A stretch of DNA of 64,000 bases, from positions 1-64,000 of the forward strand of contig QQUE01000011.1 of NCBI GenBank assembly GCA_008501765.1, given 5' to 3'. Source of the DNA: Calditrichota bacterium. Lineage in GTDB: Bacteria; Zhuqueibacterota; Zhuqueibacteria; Zhuqueibacterales; Geothermadaptataceae. Positions 53,570 to 63,127 of this stretch are shown one piece after another. How positions within the stretch are numbered: position 1 is the first letter of the stretch; each line of letters starts with the position of its first letter. The notes below the pieces were generated by a model. It worked only from the letters and a program-made list of their open reading frames with translations. It was not told the DNA's origin and did not search any database. The translations under genes were made by a program, and so were the position numbers.

Positions 53570-53587
53570 TGAATGAACAGTCATTCA
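53570..53587. promoter_or_regulatory. FadR-type operator
   Basis: TGAATGAACAGTCATTCA has perfect 7-bp arms. It matches the Bacillus subtilis FadR consensus as I remember it (TGAATGAMTANTCATTCA) at all but one position. It overlaps the predicted transcription start, the classic place for repression, and lies 45 bp before a FadR-like gene. Confidence 0.75.
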
Positions 53588-53631
53588 TTTTGCCAAATTT
53601 TCATTTTTCACTCCAACAACGAACCGAAGGT

Positions 53632-54246
53632 ATGAAAAACACAACCATAGCCGACCGCCGTGCAGAGAAGCGTGACAAAATACTAAAATCTGCCGCCAAG
53701 ACATTTGCTTCAAAAGGATTTTATCATGCAAAAATTTCGCAAATTGCCCGAGCGGCCGGGGTCGCAGATGGGACTATTTATTTATACTTCAAAAATAAAG
53801 ATGAAATTTTAATCACGGTTTTCGAAGAAAGCGTCGGTCGGATTATTAGGGAATTTCGCCAGGAACTATCCCAACTATCGTCCCCGATTGATAAACTGAA
53901 AAAATTTTCTTACTTGCATTTGAACCTCGTTGAAACCCAGCCTGATGTCGCCGCTGTTGTCCAACTTGAATTACGCCAAAGCAATAAATTTATTAAAGAA
54001 TATGCCGGTTCCAGTATCGCTGATTATTTGAATCTGATCAGTGAAATTCTGGAAGCTGGCCAAAAACAACAATTATTCCGAAATGATATTCACCTTGGCA
54101 TTGCAAAACGTGTTCTGTTTGGCGCTCTCGATGAATTTTCAACCGTTACGATTCTAGCAAAAAATAAAAAATACGATCTGCAGGAAAGTGCTGAACAGAT
54201 CGCTGAAATATTTATTTCAGGAATGTGCAAGAATGAGAAATCGTGA
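53632..54246 (+). CDS. TetR-family fatty-acid regulator, FadR (YsiA)-like
   Basis: 204 residues from ATG 53632 (GAAGG upstream; a longer frame from 53539 runs through the promoter). An N-terminal HTH (KISQIARAAGVADGTIYLYFKNKDEIL, about 31-57) is followed by a helical ligand domain with VVQLELRQSNKFIKEY and LFGALDEFST, the signature segments of the Bacillus FadR group. Those repressors release DNA on binding long-chain acyl-CoA and control beta-oxidation and etf genes. Its own promoter carries a matching operator, so autoregulation is likely, and the downstream thiolase, FadJ-like, ACAD and ETF genes are the expected regulon. Confidence 0.9.
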   Translation: MKNTTIADRRAEKRDKILKSAAKTFASKGFYHAKISQIARAAGVADGTIYLYFKNKDEILITVFEESVGRIIREFRQELSQLSSPIDKLKKFSYLHLNLVETQPDVAAVVQLELRQSNKFIKEYAGSSIADYLNLISEILEAGQKQQLFRNDIHLGIAKRVLFGALDEFSTVTILAKNKKYDLQESAEQIAEIFISGMCKNEKS

Positions 54247-54473
54247 GTTGATAGCACTCGAACTGCATCTTGCACTTTTATTTGGCAGTCACTTGAACAC
54301 TTTTTTTATACAACCACCCGTTTTGAGCAACCGAATTCGAGCATTCATTTTCAATAACTATAGCAAATCGATGTAATTGACGGATCGACACCTGTGGCAA
54401 CAACGGAACCCACCCAAATATATTGATTTGGTAAATTACTTTTTATAATCCAAAGTGAGTAAAGGACTCCACT

Positions 54474-55760
54474 ATGCGAGATGTCGTCATTGTAGAGGGA
54501 TTGCGGACCCCTTACATTAAAGCAGGGACCTTGTTTAACGACCTGTCTGCCCAGGAATTGGGTCGGATAGTTTTATCCGAGCTTGTCACACGCTCCGGAA
54601 TTGATCCGGAAATTATCGATGAAGTAATTTTTGGCAATATTGCCCAACCACCCGAAGCATCAAACATTGCCCGGGTTATCGCTCTTATGGCAAAATTACC
54701 AATGAAAACACCCGCGCTAACCGTTGGCCGAAATTGCGCATCTGGGCTGGAATCAATCGCGAACGCTTTCTTAAAAATTAAAGCGGGCGAAGCTGAAGTA
54801 ATTATTGCCGGTGGCACTGAATCGATGAGCAACATTCCCCTTCTTTACCCGAAAAGCTATGCCAATGTTATGGCCCAGGTCATGCGTGCCAAATCGGCCG
54901 GACAAAAACTGGCCGCAATATCCCAGATTCGAGCCAAACATTTTAAACCCATTATCGGATTGCAAGTTGGCCTGACCGATCCAATCTGCAATTTAAATAT
55001 GGGTGAAACAGCCGAGGTTTTGGCAAAAGAATACTCCATTACACGCGAAATGCAGGATGAGTTTGCTCTTCTCAGCCACCAGCGTGCTACCCAGGCGACT
55101 GATTTAGGCAAATTGCGCGAAGAATTGATCCCGGTTTATCCCCCACCGAAATACAAAAGAGCAGTCGACGAAGATACCGGGATTCGCAAAGATCAATCCA
55201 TGCAAATGCTGGCAAAATTAAAACCTTTTTTTGACAGAACCTATGGTTCGGTCACCGCTGGCAACAGCAGTCAAATCACCGATGGCGCCGCCTGTATGCT
55301 GATTATGAGTGAAACTAAAGCGAAAGAATTGGGCTTCACGCCAATGGGATACATCCGCAGCTACGCCGTCGCTGGTCTTGATCCCAAACGCATGGGACTT
55401 GGCCCAGCTCTGGCATCGCCACTGGCGCTTGACAAAGCCAATGTGAAATTTTCCGATATTCAGCTTATCGAAATAAATGAAGCTTTTGCCGCCCAAGTCA
55501 TCGCCAACGAAATTGCGTTTAAAGATAAAAAAATTGCCAAAGATCGTCTCGGATTGGAAAAAGCGACTGGTGAAATTAACCGTGATATCCTGAATGTCAA
55601 TGGTGGCTCAATTGCCCTCGGCCATCCGGTTGGAAGCAGCGGCACCCGGCTCGCTCTTACTTTGCTGAAAGAAATGGCACGCAGGGATGTAAATTTAGGA
55701 TTATGTACACTTTGTATTGGTGGCGGACAGGGCGCCGCAATGGTAATCGAGCGAAAATAA
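54474..55760 (+). CDS. fadI: Acetyl-CoA acyltransferase (thiolase, FadI-like)
   Basis: 428 residues. The nucleophile Cys88 lies in GRNCASGLES, His384 in LGHPVGSSG and the second Cys414 in LCIGGGQGAA. Also GGTESMSN and EINEAFAAQ. At over 420 residues with the long loop it fits FadI/HADHB-type thiolases, which cleave 3-oxoacyl-CoA to acetyl-CoA and a shortened acyl-CoA. It forms an operon with the FadJ-like gene 42 bp downstream, and the two products probably form a complex. Confidence 0.93.
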   Translation: MRDVVIVEGLRTPYIKAGTLFNDLSAQELGRIVLSELVTRSGIDPEIIDEVIFGNIAQPPEASNIARVIALMAKLPMKTPALTVGRNCASGLESIANAFLKIKAGEAEVIIAGGTESMSNIPLLYPKSYANVMAQVMRAKSAGQKLAAISQIRAKHFKPIIGLQVGLTDPICNLNMGETAEVLAKEYSITREMQDEFALLSHQRATQATDLGKLREELIPVYPPPKYKRAVDEDTGIRKDQSMQMLAKLKPFFDRTYGSVTAGNSSQITDGAACMLIMSETKAKELGFTPMGYIRSYAVAGLDPKRMGLGPALASPLALDKANVKFSDIQLIEINEAFAAQVIANEIAFKDKKIAKDRLGLEKATGEINRDILNVNGGSIALGHPVGSSGTRLALTLLKEMARRDVNLGLCTLCIGGGQGAAMVIERK

Positions 55761-55802
55761 ATGAGGACGCTCAATTAAAGGTCTTTAAATTCAGAGGAAA
55801 AA

Positions 55803-58160
55803 ATGGCTGAAGAAAAAAATAAGAAAGAAGAAAAACTGGAACCCAAAGTCGAAAAGAAAACAGCGGGTTCTAAAAAAAGTGGGGCGCCCAAAAAAGAAGT
55901 GAAAGCGCCGAAAAAACCACCTAAAAAAACCGTGGCAAAAGTTGAGAAAGCCTCGCCGGTAAAACCCGAAAAAACACCCCCGGCAAAAATTGAAAAGAAG
56001 GCAAAAGACAGTCATTTTAAATTATCGGAAAAAGATGGCATTGGTTTGCTTCAATTTGATATGGCGGGTAAAAAAGTAAACATTTTTAACGAAGAAGTTT
56101 TGCGCGAACTCGAGGCTGTTTGCGATAAATTGGTCGACAATACCAGCATGCGCGCACTCATTATAACAAGCGCTAAAAAAACCAACTTCATCGCCGGAGC
56201 CGATATTAACGGCATCAAAGATATCACCGATCCCAAGGAAGGCGAAATGGTCGGCAAAGAAGGCCAAAAAGTTTTTGGTAAATTCAGCTATCTGCCAATG
56301 CCGACAATCGCTTTTATTAACGGCACGTGCATGGGCGGTGGAACCGAGCTTTCGCTCGCAGCCGATTACCGAATCAGCGTTGATGTGCCGCATGTCAAAA
56401 TTGGTTTGCCGGAAGTTATGCTCGGAATCTTGCCGGGTTGGGGTGGCACCCAACGGTTACCACGATTGATTGGAATCCAAAAAGCGCTCGATTACATTCT
56501 GACCGGACGCCGTGTTCCGGCCAAAAAAGCTTTTCGTGATGGGATAATAGATCAACTCATTCCAGCAGAAATTCCGGAAAATGAAGTTTTGCCTGCAGTT
56601 TATCAATTTACTGAATCTATTCTCACACCCGCTGGCAAAGCAAAAGTGGCGAAGAAACGCAAACGCGGACAAAATGCCCAAACATTTTTGCTGGAAAAAA
56701 ATCCCCTCGGCCGCAAAGTACTTTTTGATCAGGCCAGAAAAATGGTCTTAAAAACATCCAAAGGGCACTACCCTGCTCCTTTGCGGGCCCTGGAAGCCGT
56801 ACAAAAAGGAATGGCAACTTCACTCTCCGAAGGATTGGCAATTGAAGCACAATTTTTGGGCGAGTTGGTCGTAACACCTGTTTGCAAAAGCCTGGTTAAA
56901 GTCTATTTTTTGACAGAAGAACTTAAAAAAGATAATGGCGCTCCGGAATTCAAAGGGGAATCGCTCAAATTTGACCGCGTCGGTGTACTGGGAGCCGGTA
57001 TTATGGGCGGCGGAATTGCGCAATTATTAGCCCAAAATAATCACCCTGTTCGCATGAAAGATATCAACTTGCCGGGCATCGCAAAAGGGATGGAGCAAGC
57101 GTCCAAAGTGTTCTCAGGGATGGTGAAAAAACGCCGGATGCGCCCCAATGAAATGGCTGATAAAATGGGTCTCATTTCCGGAACCACAGATTATTCCGGG
57201 TTTCAAAATGTCAACCTGGTAATTGAAGCAATCATTGAAAAACTGGATATCAAAAAAGCCGTCCTTGCTGAAGTTGATAAAATCGTTCCGGCAAATTCGA
57301 TAATTGCCTCAAATACCTCATCGCTTCCAATAACCGAGATGGCTGCAGCAACCGCACGCCCGGAAAAAGTAGCTGGATTGCACTTTTTTAATCCCGTGCA
57401 CCGCATGCCTTTGGTTGAAGTCATTCGTGGCGAGCAAAGCAGCGACGAAACCATCGTTAGTTTGGTGGATTTCTCCCGTGCGCTTGGCAAAACCCCGATC
57501 GTTGTGAAAGACAGCCCGGGATTTCTCGTCAATCGTATACTCGCGCCATATATGAATGAGGCTGCGATGTTGCTGGAAGAAGGACAAAAAATCGATTACA
57601 TCGACAAAGCAATGGTGCAATTCGGCATGCCGATGGGGCCGTTGGAATTGTATGACGAGGTTGGAATCGATGTAACGCATAAAGTGGCTGGTATTTTACA
57701 GGAAGCCTACGGCGATCGCATGCCGGCTTCGGCTGTCGTAGAAAAAATGTTTGAGTCTGGGCGCCTGGGTAAAAAATCGGGCGCCGGATTTTACAAATAC
57801 AACAACCGCAAGAAAGATGTCGATCCGGAAACTTACAAAACTCTGGCATCTTTACGCACAGACGCCACAGCAATTCCTGTGATGGAAATCAAAGAACGCT
57901 GCGTGCTGATGATGATAAACGAAGCCGCGCGATGCCTTGAAGACGGTGTCGTGCGCTCCGCCCGTGATGTCGATATCGGTATGATTTTCGGCACCGGATT
58001 TCCTCCTTTTCTCGGTGGACTTTTAAATTATGCGGACAACCTCGGTGCAGCGACCGTTCTCAAAAAATTGAACCATTTCACACAAAAATGTGGCCCACGA
58101 TTTGAGCCAGCTCCATTAATCAAGGAAATGGCAGCAAAAGAAAAATCATTTTATGCCTGA
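55803..58160 (+). CDS. fadJ: FadJ-like enoyl-CoA hydratase / 3-hydroxyacyl-CoA dehydrogenase
   Basis: 785 residues. Residues 70-260 are a crotonase domain with catalytic Glu182 ([11 protein letters not shown]) and Glu204 ([14 protein letters not shown]). Residues about 385-760 are the hydroxyacyl-CoA dehydrogenase: NAD-binding [11 protein letters not shown] (about 397), [14 protein letters not shown] and [11 protein letters not shown]. It performs the two middle steps of beta-oxidation. The first ~70 residues are an unusual Lys/Pro/Ala-rich low-complexity tail absent from E. coli FadJ. AGAGG precedes the ATG. A terminator follows. Confidence 0.93.
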   Translation: MAEEKNKKEEKLEPKVEKKTAGSKKSGAPKKEVKAPKKPPKKTVAKVEKASPVKPEKTPPAKIEKKAKDSHFKLSEKDGIGLLQFDMAGKKVNIFNEEVLRELEAVCDKLVDNTSMRALIITSAKKTNFIAGADINGIKDITDPKEGEMVGKEGQKVFGKFSYLPMPTIAFINGTCMGGGTELSLAADYRISVDVPHVKIGLPEVMLGILPGWGGTQRLPRLIGIQKALDYILTGRRVPAKKAFRDGIIDQLIPAEIPENEVLPAVYQFTESILTPAGKAKVAKKRKRGQNAQTFLLEKNPLGRKVLFDQARKMVLKTSKGHYPAPLRALEAVQKGMATSLSEGLAIEAQFLGELVVTPVCKSLVKVYFLTEELKKDNGAPEFKGESLKFDRVGVLGAGIMGGGIAQLLAQNNHPVRMKDINLPGIAKGMEQASKVFSGMVKKRRMRPNEMADKMGLISGTTDYSGFQNVNLVIEAIIEKLDIKKAVLAEVDKIVPANSIIASNTSSLPITEMAAATARPEKVAGLHFFNPVHRMPLVEVIRGEQSSDETIVSLVDFSRALGKTPIVVKDSPGFLVNRILAPYMNEAAMLLEEGQKIDYIDKAMVQFGMPMGPLELYDEVGIDVTHKVAGILQEAYGDRMPASAVVEKMFESGRLGKKSGAGFYKYNNRKKDVDPETYKTLASLRTDATAIPVMEIKERCVLMMINEAARCLEDGVVRSARDVDIGMIFGTGFPPFLGGLLNYADNLGAATVLKKLNHFTQKCGPRFEPAPLIKEMAAKEKSFYA

Positions 58161-58166
58161 TTTTAA

Positions 58167-58197
58167 AAATCCCGCCGATTACCGGCGGGATTTTTTT
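58167..58197 (+). terminator. Rho-independent terminator of the fadI-fadJ operon
   Basis: ATCCCGCCG and CGGCGGGAT arms around an ATTAC loop, followed by seven T. Confidence 0.95.
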
Positions 58198-58345
58198 ATG
58201 AATCCAATTCATAAAGATTTATTAAAATAATGGATGGCAAGACTCTCAAATGAACTTTTAGAAATCTTGCCGCGAAACAACTACCAAAGTGCCGCTAAAA
58301 TAAGAAGAATCAAATTATTATAAATACATAGCAGGTGAGGGTTTT

Positions 58346-60082
58346 ATGAAAAATGAAAAAATAACGAGTTTCCTGAAATCCCTTTTCGCCGGTGATATCA
58401 GGCAGGATATAATTTTTCCCTTCCCACAACAGGACAAAGAGGAGACGGAAAACTTGCAAATGATTTTGCAAGCCTGGCAAGAATTCGCCCGCGACAATGT
58501 CGATCCGGTAGAAATCGACAAAAACGCCGAGATCCCGAAAGAAGTTTTGGATGGAATGAAGGAGATCGGACTTTTCGGTTTGCCGGTTTCCGACGAATAC
58601 GAAGGCGCGGGGGTGAGCAAAACTTCCTATTGCCGCGTTTTTGAGGAAATTTGCCGATATGACTCCGGTATCGCGGTGATGTTTGGCGCCCACGCAAGCA
58701 TAGGCACAAATGGAATTGTTCTGTTTGGCACGGAAAGCCAAAAGGCAAAATACCTGCCCAAACTGGCCTCGGGTGAATACATCGCCGCATTTGCGTTGAC
58801 CGAACCGGGCGCCGGCTCCGATGCTGCAGGAATTACAACAACGGCTGTTCTTAACGAAAATAAAACGGCTTTCATTCTTAACGGCTCCAAAATATGGATT
58901 AGTAATGGCGGTTATGCACAATTAGCCACCGTTTTTGCGAAAACAATTGTGCACCAAAATGGAGAAGACAAAGAAAAGATTACGGCATTTATCGTTGAAT
59001 TGGACTCGGCGGGTGTCTCCCGTGGCAAACCGGAACACAAATTGGGAATCCGTGGTTCGAACACAACAAGCCTGAATTTTGACAATGTCGAAGTGCCTGT
59101 GGATAACCTGCTCGGCCCCATGGGCAAAGGATTTTTAGTAGCGATGGAAACTTTAAATACCGGGCGGCTTGGACTTGCGGCTGGCTGCATTGGCGGCATG
59201 AAAGAACTTCTCCAGCAAGCAAATCAATATGCGCAATCTCGCGAACAGTTTGGCAAATCTCTCGACAAATTTGAACTTATTCAGGATAAAATTGCCTACA
59301 TTGCCTCGGAAACCTACGCAACTGAAAGCATTGTTTATCTCACAACCGGGCTGCAAGACAGGGGCGGCGTCGATGTTTCACTGGAATCAGCCATATGTAA
59401 AATTGTCGGCTCGGAAGCCGTTTGGGATGCTTCCGACGAAGTGCTGCAAATCGCCGGTGGATTGGGCTATTCCACTGAATATCCGTATGAACGCTTTCTG
59501 CGCGATGCCCGCATTCACCGTATTTTTGAGGGTACCAATGAAATTTTGCGCATGTTTGTCGCTTTATCGGGAATTCAAGGGCCGGGAGAATATTTGAAAA
59601 ATGTCGGTAAAGCACTGCGCAATCCGATTAAAGGATTTGGCCTGCTGACCGGATTTGCGGCGCACAAAGTAAAAGATACCATCACCATCGATCATTTAAA
59701 AAACATCTGTCCTGAGCTAAAAAACGAGGCTGAGCAATTCGATAAACTTTCAGCCCGGCTCGCTGCATTAACTGAAAATGTACTGATGAAATATGGCAAA
59801 AAGATTATTTACAAACAGTTCATTCTGCAACGAATTGCCAATATGGTGATCAATCTTTTTGGCATGGCAGCCGTAATTTCCCGTGTCGATACGCGCGTAA
59901 AACAGGGCAAATCGATCGAGCACGATTTACCGCTGGCAAAATTATACTGCAATATGGCTGCCTCGCGTGTTCGCCGTGAAGCACGGTATGTAACCCGGAA
60001 CCATGACAAACAACGGACGCAGATTTCAGAAATGATCTGTGAAAATGGGAAATATCCCATCGACATGCTCCTGGATAAATAA
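58346..60082 (+). CDS. Acyl-CoA dehydrogenase
   Basis: 578 residues, with an ACAD core plus a C-terminal extension of about 170 residues as in VLCAD/AcdA-type enzymes. Visible: FALTEPGAGSDAAGI (FAD and substrate contact), the LGIRGSNTTSLNFDNVEVP strand, and the catalytic base Glu395 in RIFEGTNEILRM. It introduces the first double bond of beta-oxidation and passes electrons to ETF, encoded at 62303-64000. AGGTGAGGG precedes the ATG. It lies after a terminator, so it is a separate transcription unit. Confidence 0.94.
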   Translation: MKNEKITSFLKSLFAGDIRQDIIFPFPQQDKEETENLQMILQAWQEFARDNVDPVEIDKNAEIPKEVLDGMKEIGLFGLPVSDEYEGAGVSKTSYCRVFEEICRYDSGIAVMFGAHASIGTNGIVLFGTESQKAKYLPKLASGEYIAAFALTEPGAGSDAAGITTTAVLNENKTAFILNGSKIWISNGGYAQLATVFAKTIVHQNGEDKEKITAFIVELDSAGVSRGKPEHKLGIRGSNTTSLNFDNVEVPVDNLLGPMGKGFLVAMETLNTGRLGLAAGCIGGMKELLQQANQYAQSREQFGKSLDKFELIQDKIAYIASETYATESIVYLTTGLQDRGGVDVSLESAICKIVGSEAVWDASDEVLQIAGGLGYSTEYPYERFLRDARIHRIFEGTNEILRMFVALSGIQGPGEYLKNVGKALRNPIKGFGLLTGFAAHKVKDTITIDHLKNICPELKNEAEQFDKLSARLAALTENVLMKYGKKIIYKQFILQRIANMVINLFGMAAVISRVDTRVKQGKSIEHDLPLAKLYCNMAASRVRREARYVTRNHDKQRTQISEMICENGKYPIDMLLDK

Positions 60083-60132
60083 AGCTCTCACCCGCGATGA
60101 GATCACTGTTTTATAGTGATATTATCGCTAAT

Positions 60133-60299
60133 TAACGTGAGTTCGATATAAAAAGAATTGGGACAAAACGAATTAATTATAGGATATAGTCCGAAGGCGT
60201 CCCGCCGAGGATAACGCACGAAACCCTCGGCGAGACGCCTTCACTCTATTTTTATTATGCCTGGTAAAGAATGTTTCAGCTCACATCGATCTCACGCTA
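60133..60299. mobile_element. 167-bp MITE-like element, copy 2
   Basis: Starts TAACGTGAGTTCGAT (60133-60147) and ends ATCGATCTCACGCTA (60285-60299), with two changes from a perfect end. Over 90% of the interior matches copy 1 at 45862-46028, including the GAAGGCGTC/GACGCCTTC stem. The element sits between the acyl-CoA dehydrogenase and MerR genes. Confidence 0.87.
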
Positions 60300-60384
60300 A
60301 TTATGAGTATTCATAAATTTAGTGCTGTATCCAAAACATATTGATCCCATCGCCTGGAAGCGATGGTATCAAAGCATTTGTAAA

Positions 60385-60900
60385 CTAAACTTTTCGAATC
60401 CGGGCAATCGCAATTGCATCCAAACCAATGGATTCGAGAAAATCCTGGTGCGCTTCGGGAGCTGTGCGTTCGAATTCCTGATGCCATTTTAGCATGCCAG
60501 CAGCGTTCATGCCGGCTGATTTCAATATGTGTACCCATTGGTTCTTTGACATATTTCGCGTGTGCTTTTGCAATGATTTGTCACCGATCAATTTAACAAT
60601 TGTATCCTGTTGGTGGCGCAAAGTATTTATTTCATCATTCAATTGAAACAGTCTGTCTTTTAAAATTCGAGCAGAATTGGAACCGTCTGAATCGAGAATT
60701 TCTTGCACCCGTTCCAAAGACAATCCCGTCTCCCGAAGCATGCAAATCTCTTCGAGACGCACTCTGTCTTGTTCAGAATAGAGGCGATACCCTTTTTCGG
60801 ATCGCTGATCAGGTTCCAGTAAACCAATTGAATCATAATAAAGCAAAGTGCTGCGGGAAAGGCCAAACTGCGCAGCAAGCTTTGAAATTGTATGCATCAT
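60385..60900 (-). CDS. MerR-family regulator
   Basis: 171 residues (170 if the second ATG is used). An N-terminal MerR winged helix (TISKLAAQFGLSRSTLLYYDSIGLLEP, RLYSEQDRVRLEEI) is followed by a coiled-coil dimerisation helix (about 85-115). A C-terminal domain NQWVHILKSAGM ... MLKWHQEFERTAPEAHQDFL ... IARIRK completes it. That C-terminal domain recurs as a free protein encoded just upstream at 60970-61146. No Cys pair for metal sensing is seen, so the ligand is probably organic. It lies among beta-oxidation genes. Confidence 0.88.
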   Translation of the reverse strand: MMHTISKLAAQFGLSRSTLLYYDSIGLLEPDQRSEKGYRLYSEQDRVRLEEICMLRETGLSLERVQEILDSDGSNSARILKDRLFQLNDEINTLRHQQDTIVKLIGDKSLQKHTRNMSKNQWVHILKSAGMNAAGMLKWHQEFERTAPEAHQDFLESIGLDAIAIARIRKV

Positions 60901-60917
60901 TAAACTCTGTTTAGAGG

Positions 60918-60950
60918 ACTCTTACGAAGAGCAAAATTCTTCGTAAGAGT
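60918..60950. promoter_or_regulatory. Perfect 13-bp hairpin upstream of the merR gene
   Basis: ACTCTTACGAAGA (60918-60930) and TCTTCGTAAGAGT (60938-60950) with a 7-base loop, in the 69-bp gap between the small gene and merR. No T run follows on either strand, so it may be an operator or an RNA control element rather than a terminator. Confidence 0.55.
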
Positions 60951-60969
60951 ATTGGAATTAGTTGGTTAA

Positions 60970-61146
60970 TTACAATTTGCGAATCTTTTGAATTCTGTTT
61001 TCATCAAGCCCAAGCCATTGAAGAAAATTTTGATGGCCCTCAGGGTGGCGTTCTTCGAACAAACGGTGCCATTTGTGCATTGTTTCTTCACTCAGTCCGA
61101 TTTCTTCGAAAAGTGCGGTCCATTGTTCAACAGTGATGCTGTTCAT
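60970..61146 (-). CDS. Small protein homologous to the MerR C-terminal domain
   Basis: 58 residues, with GGAGA upstream of the ATG. The sequence EQWTALFEEIGL, MHKWHRLFEERHPEGHQNFL, RIQKIRKL aligns along its whole length with the last ~55 residues of the neighbouring MerR protein (shared W, WH, FE, P-HQ-FL, GL, IRK positions). It has no DNA-binding domain. It is encoded directly upstream of merR on the same strand, so it probably shares its transcript and may bind the same ligand or the regulator itself. The role is inferred only. Confidence 0.8.
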   Translation of the reverse strand: MNSITVEQWTALFEEIGLSEETMHKWHRLFEERHPEGHQNFLQWLGLDENRIQKIRKL

Positions 61147-61263
61147 AAGATTATCTCCATTTTGTGTAAATTCACATGTTTATTAATTTTTCATGGCCAT
61201 GATGGAAACAATATAAGCTGTGAAGTTATAGTCAGGTCAAGGATTTTTTTAAATATTACACGA

Positions 61264-61350
61264 TGTGCCGCGCACTTATTTGCTTCTTGTTATTCCGAGA
61301 AAAATAATTGCATCCTCAAATTTAATAAAATCATATAAGTGCGCGGCACA
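61264..61350. repeat. Inverted repeat, 16-bp perfect arms
   Basis: TGTGCCGCGCACTTAT (61264-61279) and ATAAGTGCGCGGCACA (61335-61350) with a 55-base A/T-rich centre, in the gap before the lipoprotein gene. The G/C-rich arms contrast sharply with the surroundings. Confidence 0.85.
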
Positions 61351-61413
61351 TTCTCTCCGACATATGAAAGATTGATGCGAAATTAATTTTACACTCCAAC
61401 CCGGGAGTAGTCA

Positions 61414-62130
61414 ATGAATAAATGGAGAATTCTTCACAAATCAGCATTAATAGTATTATTAATTTGTTTTCTGCTCAACACAGGTTGTTCAATTGTTCTG
61501 CCAACGATTATGCACAATAAAAACCAAAACATGCAGCCAACATCTCTTATTGAAGATGCCAAATCTCTGAAAAAAATCAAACCGAAATTCACACCACGGC
61601 TGACTAAAAACGACGGTGAAGTTATTGAAGGCGACTTCATCGATTTATTTAAATATGAAAAACCGGAATACGACAAACTATATACAAAATTCAGCAGCAC
61701 ACCGGTAAAAACAGTGCTCCCCGCTATTGGTGACACGCTCTTTATTGTCATGGAATCAGGGAAGTCAATCCATGGCATGTTTATAGGATTTGATTTCTAT
61801 CAAATCTGTATAAATAATGGAGATAAAGAACGAATGAATATTGATATTGCTAAAATCGATAAACTACTTTGGAAAAAAGACGCCATTCCAAAGCATGGAC
61901 TTGTTGAGTTATTCAATATAAAAAATCCACGATTGCCGTTATATTCTTATTTGGCTTTAGATGTCGCTGGAACACAATCCGTCGTTTCGTTGAATGAGAT
62001 TGATACGATTGAAAAAGTAAACCAGAAACGCAATATTTTTGGTTATTTTATACTGGGGATTGTTCCAGATTTAATTGGTCTTTTATTTTTCCTAGCTTAT
62101 ACTTTTAGTCGTGGAGGTGGTTTTGGCTAA
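61414..62130 (+). CDS. Hypothetical lipoprotein with C-terminal TM
   Basis: 238 residues. Lipoprotein signal with lipobox NTGC (Cys about 25). The middle has two small beta-rich repeats (KNDGEVIEGDFIDLF and ESGKSIHGMFIGFD), resembling SH3-like barrels. A hydrophobic helix near the end (FGYFILGIVPDLIGLLFFLAYTF) is followed by a Gly-rich tail. I know no family. CGGGAG lies ten bases before the ATG. It stands alone between the small MerR-like gene and etfB. Confidence 0.7.
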   Translation: MNKWRILHKSALIVLLICFLLNTGCSIVLPTIMHNKNQNMQPTSLIEDAKSLKKIKPKFTPRLTKNDGEVIEGDFIDLFKYEKPEYDKLYTKFSSTPVKTVLPAIGDTLFIVMESGKSIHGMFIGFDFYQICINNGDKERMNIDIAKIDKLLWKKDAIPKHGLVELFNIKNPRLPLYSYLALDVAGTQSVVSLNEIDTIEKVNQKRNIFGYFILGIVPDLIGLLFFLAYTFSRGGGFG

Positions 62131-62302
62131 TCGATTTTTGAAATGATATAATTTAAATGAATATGATTAGCGAATTAATAAGTTAAAAAGGATAAAAACT
62201 TGAATCCTATTCTTAAAAACTTTAAATTTATCAATGGTTTAATTCACTCAGAAGACAACTAAATTCCAATAATAATTAAATTGTGTTGTGGAGGACCACT
62301 AC

Positions 62303-63076
62303 GTGAAAATAGCAATTTTACTCAAACAAGTTCCGGTGAAAGATGCCACTTTGGAGCTCAGCGGTGACAACACCTGGATCGACGAAGATGATGTCCAATT
62401 TGAAATTAACGACAGCGATCACTACGGCCTGGCCGAGGCTTTAAATATCGCCAAAGCCAATGATGGCGAAGTCACCGTTGTCACAATGGGCCCGGATCGT
62501 GTCAAAGATTCCATCAAACAAGCTTTGGCAAAAGGCGCGCACAAAGCGATCCACATCGACGACGAAGAAATGAGCAGCACCGATCCACTCACCCGTGCAA
62601 AAGTTATCGCGGAAGCAATTAAAGACGAAAACTTTGATTTGATTTTATCGGGTTTGCAAAGTGATGATTTTGGTTATGGCCAAACCGGTGTGCTGATCGC
62701 TGAAATTTTAGGCATGCCACACGCAACACTCGTGGTTGAAACCGAAATTCTTGAAGGCAAGATCAAGGTAAAACGCGAGCTTGAAGGTGGCTGGTTTCAA
62801 AATGCCGAGCTGCCACTGCCCGCCCTTCTCTCCATCCAATCCGGTTTGACGGATATTCCATACGCAACAATCAAAGGCATAATGATGGCAAAGAAAAAGC
62901 CGGTTGCCGAAGTTGATGCCGATGATTTGGGCGTAGACCTCGATACCGGCGCCTTCAAATTGCAAAAAATATACACTCCTGTGAAATCCAAAGAGACAGT
63001 TGTTCTCGACGGTGATGCTGATTCAATTGTTTCACAGCTAATAGATAAATTGAAAAATGAAGCGAAAGTACTTTGA
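62303..63076 (+). CDS. etfB: Electron transfer flavoprotein beta subunit
   Basis: 257 residues, normal for EtfB. The start is GTG 62303 (VKIAILLKQVPV) because GTGGAGG lies just upstream; a longer frame from 62288 would include it. Seen are the N-terminal ILLKQVPVKDATLEL strand, EINDSDHYGLAEALNI, the VTVVTMGPDR segment, and DLILSGLQSDDFGYGQTG followed by TVVETEI-like strands. With EtfA it carries electrons from acyl-CoA dehydrogenases to the quinone pool. An insertion with a broken four-helix-bundle gene separates it from etfA. Confidence 0.94.
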   Translation: MKIAILLKQVPVKDATLELSGDNTWIDEDDVQFEINDSDHYGLAEALNIAKANDGEVTVVTMGPDRVKDSIKQALAKGAHKAIHIDDEEMSSTDPLTRAKVIAEAIKDENFDLILSGLQSDDFGYGQTGVLIAEILGMPHATLVVETEILEGKIKVKRELEGGWFQNAELPLPALLSIQSGLTDIPYATIKGIMMAKKKPVAEVDADDLGVDLDTGAFKLQKIYTPVKSKETVVLDGDADSIVSQLIDKLKNEAKVL

Positions 63077-63127
63077 TTAAAAGTAATTAGGTGTTTGTAG
63101 TTAGGTGCTAGTGAAAAGAATGAATTG

